DNA of 64,000 nucleotides, from assembly GCA_964615935.1 (NCBI GenBank), contig CAZTTG010000026.1:11020-75019 (forward strand), written 5' to 3'. This document shows, one piece after another, positions 8,478 to 15,791 of this stretch. Under the pieces are notes generated by a model. That model was not told the DNA's origin. It searched no databases and saw nothing but the letters and a program-made list of their open reading frames with translations. Positions within the stretch are counted from its first letter, which is position 1, and the number at the start of each line of letters is the position of its first letter. Source of the DNA: CAZTTG01 sp964615935. GTDB taxonomy: Bacteria; Planctomycetota; UBA1135; GCA-002686595. A program made the translations under genes and the position numbers.

Positions 8478-10094
8478 CTACGGACAGACCGCGAGCTCCA
8501 GCGCGTCGCTCAGGCCGGTCGCGCTGGGGCTGGGCGGGTCCCGGAACCAGGCCTGGATCCAGGCCTGGTTGCCCGCGCCGATCGCGGCGCTGACTCCGGC
8601 CGCGTTCAGGTCCAGGGTCAGGACTCCCTGGCACGGGGGCGAGCCGCCGGACCCGGAGCTCTGCACCGCCGTCCGCTGAAGGGGGGGCTGGACGCACAGG
8701 AGGCCGCCCTGGAAGGGCTTGGCCTCGGGTCCGCTGGTGCCGTAGAAGAGGATCCCGGAGCGATTGGCCTCGACCTGCTCGACGCGGACCTCGAAGCCGC
8801 TGGCGCCCGAGGCGCTGGGAGAGCCGGAGGAGCTGATGGCCGGGGTGCAGCCCGACGAGCTCGTCTTGGCGGTGCAGTAGACGCTGACGGTGCTCGCGCA
8901 CTCGGGGCCGCGCACGCAGCGCACGTAGTTGAAGATGCGGACCACGTCCCCCTGCGGACCGAGGCCGTGGGGGTACTGGGCGGGATCGCCGCTCTTGGGA
9001 TCGCTGCGCTGGGATCCGGCGCCGTGGACGTTCTGCAGGACGTAGTTGCCCGAGAAGGGGGGGATCTCCATCCAGCCGAGGCCCTGGCCGAAGCAGACGT
9101 ACACCCCATGGCTCACGCCTTGCGAGGGGGGCGCCTCCAGCAGCGTGGTGCCCGCCCAGCAGAAGGACTCGGTTTCGGTGAGATCGAAGATGGGATCGAT
9201 CGCCGGGCCCTGCTGCGCGGGATTGGTCGCATCCGGGGCGCGGGCGTAGTCGACGATGACCTGCAGCTCCTTGGCGTTGGGCAGCCTCCAGTCGGTGTGC
9301 CCGCCGAGGCTCAGGCCCTCGGCATGGGCCAGCGCGTCCTCCCAGTTCATGGGGGACGCGCTGTCGGCCTTGGCCCACATCAGGCCCGTGGCCAGGTCGC
9401 TGATCGTCTCGTCGCCGTTGTCGACGTAGTCGTTCTCGCCGTAGCCCTGGGGCCCCCGGACGCAGCGCACGTAGCGCGCGAAGGGCTGGCCCCCGGGGCC
9501 GGTGAGCGTCGGATAGCCCTTGATCCGGCCGTCCGCGAAGTTGACCCCGAAGGCGGTGGCGTCGCCGCCCATGGTGAGCCCCACGTAGGCCGTGCTGGAC
9601 CAGAACTGCACGTCGATGAGGCGATCGCCCGTGCTCGGATCGGGGTACTGGAAGTCGAAGTAGTCGGTGTCGATGTACGGCCGGGGCGGGACGGTCATGC
9701 TGCTGCCCCGGAAGTCGATGAGCGAGTACAGCTCCTTGACCGTGGGCAGCCGCCAGTCGTCGTGCCCCGCGAGCTGAAGCGCGTCGGCGTACGTCTGAGC
9801 CTGGGCCCAGGTCCGCTTGTTGTCGAAGTCGGGGCTCTTCTGCCAGATCAACCCCGTCCTCTGGTCGGTCACGGTCCCGTCGCCGTGGTCGAGGTAGGCG
9901 GGTTGGTAGCCTCCGTACTGCGAGTCCTGGCCGTGGAAGGCCTGACCCGGGGCCGGGCAGCTCATCTCCCCGGCGTCGTCGTAGCAGACGTCCTGCCCGG
10001 TATCCACCACCGTGGTGTCGTGGGCCAGACAGGGCGGTCCCGCGGCGATGAGGACGAGGGCGGCGACGGACCAGAGGGGAAGGGTCGTTCGCAT
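8478..10094 (-). CDS. Secreted protein with two DUF1566 (Lcl C-terminal) domains and shared C-terminal domain
   Basis: About 538 residues. Start at 10094 is chosen because GGAG lies 6 nt upstream; another ATG two codons earlier directly abuts that site. A signal peptide (SVAALVLIAAGPPCLAHD) is followed by two copies of the DUF1566 pattern. The first has DHGDGTVTDQRTGLIWQ and DDWRLPTVKELYSLID; the second has DNGDETISDLATGLMW and TDWRLPNAKELQVIVD. Both end near a YVRCVRG segment. DUF1566 has a C-type-lectin-like fold and occurs in exported proteins. The final about 135 residues are the recurrent domain (YCTAKTSSSGCTPAI to SDALELAVCP). It is divergent from the C25-like gene. The role is unknown, possibly ligand binding at the surface. 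Confidence 0.82.
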   Translation of the reverse strand: MRTTLPLWSVAALVLIAAGPPCLAHDTTVVDTGQDVCYDDAGEMSCPAPGQAFHGQDSQYGGYQPAYLDHGDGTVTDQRTGLIWQKSPDFDNKRTWAQAQTYADALQLAGHDDWRLPTVKELYSLIDFRGSSMTVPPRPYIDTDYFDFQYPDPSTGDRLIDVQFWSSTAYVGLTMGGDATAFGVNFADGRIKGYPTLTGPGGQPFARYVRCVRGPQGYGENDYVDNGDETISDLATGLMWAKADSASPMNWEDALAHAEGLSLGGHTDWRLPNAKELQVIVDYARAPDATNPAQQGPAIDPIFDLTETESFCWAGTTLLEAPPSQGVSHGVYVCFGQGLGWMEIPPFSGNYVLQNVHGAGSQRSDPKSGDPAQYPHGLGPQGDVVRIFNYVRCVRGPECASTVSVYCTAKTSSSGCTPAISSSGSPSASGASGFEVRVEQVEANRSGILFYGTSGPEAKPFQGGLLCVQPPLQRTAVQSSGSGGSPPCQGVLTLDLNAAGVSAAIGAGNQAWIQAWFRDPPSPSATGLSDALELAVCP

Positions 10095-10405
10095 GATCAT
10101 CTCCGGGTCTCCTGGACGGGTATCGACGATGCTGCGGGGCCGGGGGGGGCGAGGCGGGCGGGACCCGGCTCGATCTGGGAGAGCCCCGATTGCACCTGCC
10201 TGACTCAGTGAGCCGGAGGCGGGATGAGAGGACCGTGAGATCGGGGCGACGACCCGCGGAAAGCCCGCCCACCTCCCCTCCCGGGTCCTCCCGCCGCGCC
10301 CCGGCCGCGGCAACCTTGCGCGATCCGGCCCCCCCGCCCATCATGGATCCAGCGCGGAAGCCCCCGATTCCCAGCTCCGCTCCCCCGGGCGGAGAAAGCG
10401 ACTCG
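10095..10405. other. Divergent intergenic region
   Basis: 311 bp between divergent starts at 10094 (-) and 10406 (+). It must hold the promoters of both exported-protein genes, but I see no convincing -35/-10 pair or dyad. A GGAGAAAG ribosome site is visible 7 nt before the plus-strand start. Confidence 0.6.
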
Positions 10406-12082
10406 ATGATGAAGATGGCGCCCCCGTCGAAGCTCATCGCCCTCCTGGCCACGGCGATCTCCCTCCTCGTGCTCGGCCACCCGGCGTGGCCGCAGACCGG
10501 CACCGGGCCGGGCTGGGACGAGGACGGCGGCCACAGCGGGGACTACCGCGGCGTGGCCCGCCTGCGGTGGGCCGGCCCTGGGAGCCCGGGGACCTTCGAG
10601 GAGTATCAGGCCCGCAGGGGGGACGCCCCCTTCGCCTCCGCCCACCTCTTCACCACCGGGCCGATCGAGGCCGCGGGCCGGAGCGAGAAGGCCCTGGTCC
10701 TGGTCCACACCGGCCTGTACGGCAGCATCCAGGCGACGCTCGACCGCTACGCGGACGACCTCGCCGACGAGGGCTACGCCGTCGAGGTCCACCAGGTCTC
10801 GGGCGGCAACCACGAGAGCCTCAAGAGCTTCATCCTCGGCCACGCCACCGACCTGGTGGGCTGCGTCCTCGTGGGCGACCAGGCGGCGGCCTGGTTCGAG
10901 CACGACCACTGGGGGCACGAGGAGTTCCCCTGCGACCTCTACCTCATGGACCTCGACGGCGACTGGCTCGACAACGATCAGGACGGCCGCTACGACCTCC
11001 ACCAGCCCGGCAGCGGAGACGAGGGACCCGAGATCTTCGTCGGCCGCATCGACGCCTCGATGATGAGCGGCGACGAGGCCGCGATCACCAACGCCTACCT
11101 GGACAAGAACCACCTCTACCGCACCGGCGGCTTCTCGCCGCCCGGCCACGCCCTCACCTACACCGAGGACGACTGGGCCATGTTCTGGGACATCCGCACC
11201 GACATCCAGAGCGCCTATCCGAGCTTCGACGACGTCCCCGCCCCGGCCACCAACAAGAGCGACTACGTCGGCAACCGCGTTCCCGATCCGGCCTACGAGT
11301 TCATCCAGCTCGCGTGCCACTCCTGGTCGCAGGGACACGCCTTCACCCGTGGGGGAAACGCCTACTGGAGCGAGATCCAGGCCGCTCCCCCCCAGGCGGT
11401 GTTCTACAACCTCTTCTGCTGTAGCTCGCTGCGCTTCTCCACCTCCGACTTCATCGGCGGCGCCTACATCTACGACACGCAAAGCCCCAGCCTGGCGGTG
11501 ATCGGCAGCACCAAGACCGGATCGATGCTGGAGTTCTGGGCCTTCTACCAGCCCTTCGGGAACCTCCACACCTTCGGCGAGTCCTTCCGCCGGTGGTTCA
11601 ACAAGATCGCGCCCTTCAGCGCCGAAGAGATCGCCTGGCACTACGGCATGACCGTCGCTGGAGACCCTTTCCTGCACATCGAGCCGCCGGGCGGCATCTG
11701 CAACACCGTGAGCTACTGCACCGCCAAGGTGAGCTCGCAGGGCCATACGCCCGCGATCGGTTCGCTCGGCACGCCCAGCGTGCAGGCCGGCGACTTCGAG
11801 GTCTCCCTCATCGGGGGCATCCCCGGAAAGAAGGCGGTCGACTTCTGGGGCGATGCGCCCAACACCCTTCCCTTCTACGGCGGCACCCTGTGCGTCCTTC
11901 CCCCGGTGCAGCGGGGCGAGATCCGGGTGGTCGACGAGTTCTACTTCGCCTCCTGGGCGGTCGACGTCACGCCCGAGATGGCCGGGACGACGCGCTTCTA
12001 CCAGGCGTGGTTCCGCGACTCGGGGGACCCCTGGGGCGTCGGCCTCACCGGGGGTCTGAGGGTCGACTTCTGCCAGCAGTGA
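10406..12082 (+). CDS. Secreted C25-like (gingipain-type) cysteine peptidase with shared C-terminal domain
   Basis: About 558 residues. Start at 10406 follows GGAGAAAG by 7 nt and gives a signal peptide ending near HPAWPQ. The body matches the C25 pattern: VLVGDQAAAWF, then DLYLMDLDGDWLDNDQDG, then GPEIFVGRIDA. Next comes a His region (LACHSWSQGH) and a Cys region (FYNLFCCSSLRF) that would be the catalytic His and Cys, followed by VIGSTKTGSML. C25 peptidases are exported, often by pathways that read a C-terminal domain. Here the last about 124 residues (from about 11708, VSYCTAKVSSQGHTPAI) are a divergent copy of the domain shared by neighbours. The catalytic assignment is by pattern, not structure. 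A perfect 44-bp inverted repeat begins 3 bp after the stop. Confidence 0.72.
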   Translation: MMKMAPPSKLIALLATAISLLVLGHPAWPQTGTGPGWDEDGGHSGDYRGVARLRWAGPGSPGTFEEYQARRGDAPFASAHLFTTGPIEAAGRSEKALVLVHTGLYGSIQATLDRYADDLADEGYAVEVHQVSGGNHESLKSFILGHATDLVGCVLVGDQAAAWFEHDHWGHEEFPCDLYLMDLDGDWLDNDQDGRYDLHQPGSGDEGPEIFVGRIDASMMSGDEAAITNAYLDKNHLYRTGGFSPPGHALTYTEDDWAMFWDIRTDIQSAYPSFDDVPAPATNKSDYVGNRVPDPAYEFIQLACHSWSQGHAFTRGGNAYWSEIQAAPPQAVFYNLFCCSSLRFSTSDFIGGAYIYDTQSPSLAVIGSTKTGSMLEFWAFYQPFGNLHTFGESFRRWFNKIAPFSAEEIAWHYGMTVAGDPFLHIEPPGGICNTVSYCTAKVSSQGHTPAIGSLGTPSVQAGDFEVSLIGGIPGKKAVDFWGDAPNTLPFYGGTLCVLPPVQRGEIRVVDEFYFASWAVDVTPEMAGTTRFYQAWFRDSGDPWGVGLTGGLRVDFCQQ

Positions 12083-12085
12083 CGG

Positions 12086-12178
12086 GAATACTGAGCCCGC
12101 GCAATCTCCGCCACCTTTGCTGGGGGCCGAGCCCCGGCCCCCAGCAAAGGTGGCGGAGATTGCGCGGGCTCAGTATTC
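12086..12178. repeat. Perfect 44-bp inverted repeat with 5-nt loop
   Basis: Bases 12086-12129 and 12135-12178 are exact reverse complements over 44 bp, separated by AGCCC. The element starts 3 bp past one stop codon and ends 35 bp before the next start. This is far longer than a normal terminator stem. Candidates are a mobile palindromic element (MITE/REP-like), an unusual terminator, or a fold-back chimera from amplification or assembly. No transposase is nearby, and I do not see another copy in the window. Confidence 0.9.
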
Positions 12179-12213
12179 TCCCTGGTGATTCCCAACCCAT
12201 CGACCAGCCAGCC

Positions 12214-12540
12214 ATGCCCAAACCCGAACGCCACGTATTCGTCTGCGTCCAGAGACGCCCGCCGGGCCACCCGAAGGGGAGCTGCGGCGCCACCCACGAA
12301 GGGCGCCTGCTCGAGGAGTTCGGGCGCCTGCTCGACGAGAAGGGCCTCTTCGGCCGCATGATGCTGACCTCCACGGGATGCCTGGGGCCCTGCCAGGTGG
12401 GCCCCAACGTCCTGGTCTACCCCGATGGCGTCATGTACTCGGGGGTCAAGGAAGAGGACGTCGGCGCGATCATCGACGAGCACCTGCTGGGCGGAAAGCC
12501 GGTGGAGCGCCTGCTCACGCCGACCGAATACTGGGGCTGA
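12214..12540 (+). CDS. Thioredoxin-like [2Fe-2S] ferredoxin
   Basis: 108 residues. Four Cys fit the thioredoxin-fold 2Fe-2S (Shethna-type) ferredoxins: C11 in VFVCVQ, C24 in PKGSCGAT, then C56 and C60 in STGCLGPCQVGPNV. The motif PPGHPKGSCG and the tail EEDVGAIIDEHLLGGKPVERL are typical. It would carry electrons in the cytoplasm; the partner is unknown. Its TGA overlaps the ATG of the next gene by one base (TGATG), so the two are probably translationally coupled. That is odd, because the next product is an exported lipoprotein. The start at 12214 is the only reasonable one, since it puts VFVCVQ at the right distance. Confidence 0.88.
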   Translation: MPKPERHVFVCVQRRPPGHPKGSCGATHEGRLLEEFGRLLDEKGLFGRMMLTSTGCLGPCQVGPNVLVYPDGVMYSGVKEEDVGAIIDEHLLGGKPVERLLTPTEYWG

Positions 12541-14399
12541 TGCCCGCCTCGCGGCACCAGTCGATCCTCCTCGGCCTGCTGGCGAGCCTGGCGGCCGCCT
12601 GCTCGGGTGCGGACGATCCATCGATCGAGACCCCCGATCACCCCGCCGAGGAGTCCGTCCAGGGCGAGCTGCCGACCCTCTTCGAGGCGCGGGAGCCGGC
12701 GCTGGGCGAGGCCGACCGGGACAACCTCAGGCGCCGGGACGCCGGCGCCGACGGCTGGCGCAGCGAGGTCCAGCACGACCTGGCGAAGGCCGCCCTGGGC
12801 GAGCTCCTGCACGACCTGATCGATCCCGGCCACGGCCCCCGGCTGGAGGAGCTCCTGGCCGAGGACTTCCGCGGATCGACCCGCCTGCGGCCGGACGAGC
12901 TCGAGCTGCGCTCCGAGGTGCCCGGCTTCCAGGTCCGGCGGACCGCCCGGCCGGACGCGGAGCTGCAGCCCCCCGGGCGCCTGCGCCAGCTCGCCGAGGA
13001 TCTGATGGAGCCCCTGGGGGGCGGCGAGGGCCTGCGCGCCGCCAAGAAGATCGTGAGCGTCGATGCCGAGGACCGGCGGCGCTTCGCGACCACCGCCCTG
13101 ATCCAGCTCTTCGGCCTCCCGGAGGGCGCCCCGATCCAGGTGAGCATGGAGTGGCGCGCGCACTGGATCGTCGAGGGGGAGGGCGAGGAGGAGCGGGCGC
13201 TCCTGCTGGAGCTGCATCTCTCCGACTACGAGGAGGTGCGCGCCCACGAGGAGCTCTTCGCCGACCTGACGGGGCACGCCTTCGGCGGCCTCCCCGGGTA
13301 CCGGGAGGAGATCCAGCAGGGGGTGGACGACTACCACATGCGCATGGACCGCCTGGCGGGACAGAGCTTCCTCGGCATGCAGGGGCTGGCGCTGGGCGAC
13401 GTGAACGGGGACGGCCGGGACGATCTCTATGTCTGCCAGCAGGGCGGCCTGCCCAACCTGCTGCTCATCCGGCAGGCCGGCGGTACGGTGGAGGATCGGG
13501 CCGCGCGCGCGGGGGTCGACTTCCTGGACGGGACCCGCAGCGCCCTGCTGCTCGACCTGGACGGCGACGGCGATCAGGATCTGGCGCTGGCGGTCGGTCC
13601 GGACGTGCTGGTCTGCCTGAACGACGGCCAGGGCCGCTACCCCGACGGCTCCGAGCACCGCGTCCGGCTGGAGGGGACCGGCAGCGAGGACGTCTACTCC
13701 CTGAGCGTCGCCGACCCCGACCGGGACGGTGACCTGGACCTCTACGCCTGCCGCTACGTCTCCGGGGGCGTCATGGGCGGAGTGCCCACCCCCTACTACG
13801 ACGCCCGCAACGGGGCCTCCAACCTCTACTGGCGCTGCGAGGGCGCGCTCGAGTACACGCTGGCGAACGAGCAGGTCGGCCTGGAGGCGGACAACTCCCG
13901 CTTCAGCCTGTCGTCGATCTGGGAGGACTTCGACGGCGACGGCCAGCTGGACCTCTACGTGACCAACGACTTCGGCCGCAACTGCCTCTATCGCAACGAG
14001 GGCGGCCGCTTCCGCAACGTGGCCGGGCCCAGCGGGGCCGAGGACATGGCCTCGGGCATGGGGGTCTCCTGCGCGGACGTGGAGGGCGACGGGGACGTGG
14101 ACCTCTACGTCACCAACATGTTCTCCTCGGCCGGGCTGCGCATCGCCAGCCAGCAGGATCGCTTCGGCGGGGGTCGGCACCAGGAGCTGCACCGGCGCTA
14201 CCTGCACCACGCGCGCGGCAACACGCTGCTCCTGAACCAGGGGGACGGGACCTTCGCGGACGCCACCATGGAGGCCGGCGTCTCCCTGGGGCGCTGGGCC
14301 TGGGGCTCGATCTTCACCGACCTGAACAACGACGGGCTGGACGACCTCTTCATCCCCAACGGCTTCATCACCAGCCGCAGCGACCCCGACGACTTGTGA
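12540..14399 (+). CDS. CRTAC1-family FG-GAP/VCBS-repeat lipoprotein, N-terminal part (ends at an in-frame TGA)
   Basis: 619 residues up to TGA at 14397-14399. A lipoprotein signal (LLASLAAACSG) is followed by an uncharacterised helical region. Calcium-binding FG-GAP/VCBS repeats then follow, each with a DxDxDG-like loop: GDVNGDGRDDLY, LDLDGDGDQDLAL, ADPDRDGDLDLYA, EDFDGDGQLDLYV, ADVEGDGDVDLYV, TDLNNDGLDDLF. The frame continues past the TGA without a shift (SFFWRR, then the UnbV-like part), so this and the next feature are one gene broken by a single stop codon. Homologues normally run through FG-GAP repeats into an ASPIC/UnbV region as one chain. The products sit on the cell surface or outer envelope; their function is unknown. 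Confidence 0.85.
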   Translation: MPASRHQSILLGLLASLAAACSGADDPSIETPDHPAEESVQGELPTLFEAREPALGEADRDNLRRRDAGADGWRSEVQHDLAKAALGELLHDLIDPGHGPRLEELLAEDFRGSTRLRPDELELRSEVPGFQVRRTARPDAELQPPGRLRQLAEDLMEPLGGGEGLRAAKKIVSVDAEDRRRFATTALIQLFGLPEGAPIQVSMEWRAHWIVEGEGEEERALLLELHLSDYEEVRAHEELFADLTGHAFGGLPGYREEIQQGVDDYHMRMDRLAGQSFLGMQGLALGDVNGDGRDDLYVCQQGGLPNLLLIRQAGGTVEDRAARAGVDFLDGTRSALLLDLDGDGDQDLALAVGPDVLVCLNDGQGRYPDGSEHRVRLEGTGSEDVYSLSVADPDRDGDLDLYACRYVSGGVMGGVPTPYYDARNGASNLYWRCEGALEYTLANEQVGLEADNSRFSLSSIWEDFDGDGQLDLYVTNDFGRNCLYRNEGGRFRNVAGPSGAEDMASGMGVSCADVEGDGDVDLYVTNMFSSAGLRIASQQDRFGGGRHQELHRRYLHHARGNTLLLNQGDGTFADATMEAGVSLGRWAWGSIFTDLNNDGLDDLFIPNGFITSRSDPDDL

Positions 14400-15698
14400 A
14401 GCTTCTTCTGGCGGCGCGTGACGTCGCAGTCTCCGGCGGACGAGGAGGCCACCGAGGAGTACCGGGACGCCTGGTCGGCGATCAACTACATGACTCGCTT
14501 CCAGGGCGCCTCCTGGAGCGGCCGCGAGCGCAACTGCGCCTACCTGAACCTGGGAGGCGCCGACTTCGCCAACGTCTCGGCCGCCACCGGCGCCGACTTC
14601 GCCGACGACGGCCGCTGCGCGGTGGCGCTGGACTGGGACGCCGACGGCCGCCGCGACCTGCTGCTGCGCAACCGCAACGCCCCCCGCCTGCGCCTCATGC
14701 GCAACGTGGCCTCCCGGAGCGGCGGCTTCCTCACCCTGCGCCTGCAGGCCGCCGGCTCCAACCGCGACGCGATCGGCGCCCTGGTCGAGGTCGAGGTGGA
14801 GGGAGGGCGCAAGCTCCGGCGGCGCGTGTACGCCAGCGAGGGCTACCTGGCCCAGCCCTCGCGCCGGCTGCACTTCGGCCTGAGGGACGCCCCCGGCTGC
14901 GAGCGGCTGCGCGTGAGCTGGCCCGACGGCGAGGTGGAGGAGCACGCGGGCCTGGGGGCCGGCCGCCACTACCTCCTGGTGCAGGGAGCCGGCCCGCCCC
15001 GGGCGGTGGAGCTCCCCGGAGCCGGCGCCCTCGACGGGGTCGAGCCGGCGATCGCCGAGCGCGCTCCGACCGGCGTGCGCCGGGTGGTCCTGACCGACAA
15101 GCTCCCGATGTCCGCGCTGACCATCCCCTCCTTCGAGGACGCCCGGCGCCGGGTGTCCGAGCTCGAGGGCCGGCCGGTGCTGATCAACCTGTGGGCCACC
15201 TGGTGCCGCGGCTGCCGGGTCGAGCTGGCGGAGCTCCAGGAGCGCCGCGCCGACCTCGACCGGGCGGGGCTGGTGATCGTGCCGCTCACCACCGACGAGG
15301 GCGCGGGGGGCCTGGCCAAGGCCCGCGAGGCCATCCGAGGCTGGGGCTTCGAGGAGCACGCCGGCTACGCCGACGGCGCCTGCCTGCAGGACATGGAGGT
15401 GCTGCTGGTCGAGGTGCTCGGCCGGCACGACGACCTGCCCATGCCCACCAGCTTCCTGCTGGACGGCGTCGGGCAGCTCGCGGCGGTGTACCTCGGGCCG
15501 CCGGGCGCGGAGCGCATCCTGGCCGACGTGGAGATCCTGAAGCGCATGGAGACGGGCGATGGGGCCTGCACCGCGCTGAGCGGCGGCCGCTGGCTCTCCC
15601 GCGGCACGCGCGACCTCGAGGCCCTGGCGGAGGTCTTCCAGCGGATCGCGAGGCCCGAGCTGGCGGACTGGTACCGCGCGCAGGTTCAGGCTCGGTAG
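14400..15698 (+). CDS. CRTAC1-family lipoprotein, C-terminal part: ASPIC/UnbV region plus TlpA-like thioredoxin domain
   Basis: In-frame continuation after the TGA at 14397-14399. If translated independently it would start at the GTG at 14418. It opens SFFWRR, continues through GRERNCAYLNLGGADFANVS, and includes a last FG-GAP-like loop (LDWDADGRRDLL). An ASPIC/UnbV-type segment follows (LRVSWPDGEVEEH). The last about 190 residues are a TlpA/ResA-like thioredoxin fold with WATWCRGCRVE, an intact CxxC pair. With an N-terminal lipoprotein signal this would be an envelope-anchored redox protein, but this half alone has no signal peptide and would stay in the cytoplasm. That supports read-through, or a sequencing error at the TGA, over independent function. 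Confidence 0.8.
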   Translation, partial: SFFWRRVTSQSPADEEATEEYRDAWSAINYMTRFQGASWSGRERNCAYLNLGGADFANVSAATGADFADDGRCAVALDWDADGRRDLLLRNRNAPRLRLMRNVASRSGGFLTLRLQAAGSNRDAIGALVEVEVEGGRKLRRRVYASEGYLAQPSRRLHFGLRDAPGCERLRVSWPDGEVEEHAGLGAGRHYLLVQGAGPPRAVELPGAGALDGVEPAIAERAPTGVRRVVLTDKLPMSALTIPSFEDARRRVSELEGRPVLINLWATWCRGCRVELAELQERRADLDRAGLVIVPLTTDEGAGGLAKAREAIRGWGFEEHAGYADGACLQDMEVLLVEVLGRHDDLPMPTSFLLDGVGQLAAVYLGPPGAERILADVEILKRMETGDGACTALSGGRWLSRGTRDLEALAEVFQRIARPELADWYRAQVQAR

Positions 15699-15791
15699 GA
15701 CCTCCCGCCCGCGACGGCGGCCGGCTTCCGGGCCAGCCGCCGGGGGCCTATGATCGGCGCTCGGCCCACCCGCCCCCCCGGAGGTTCGAAG

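Noticed and set aside
6479..12082. Type IX secretion CTD for the C25-like peptidase
   Set aside because: The C-terminal domain does not show the usual T9SS type A/B pattern, and it occurs on proteins of a planctomycete-like genome. No por/gld gene is visible.
12086..12178. CRISPR repeat or tRNA in the palindrome
   Set aside because: There is a single inverted repeat, no direct repeat array and no spacer pattern. It does not fold into a cloverleaf.
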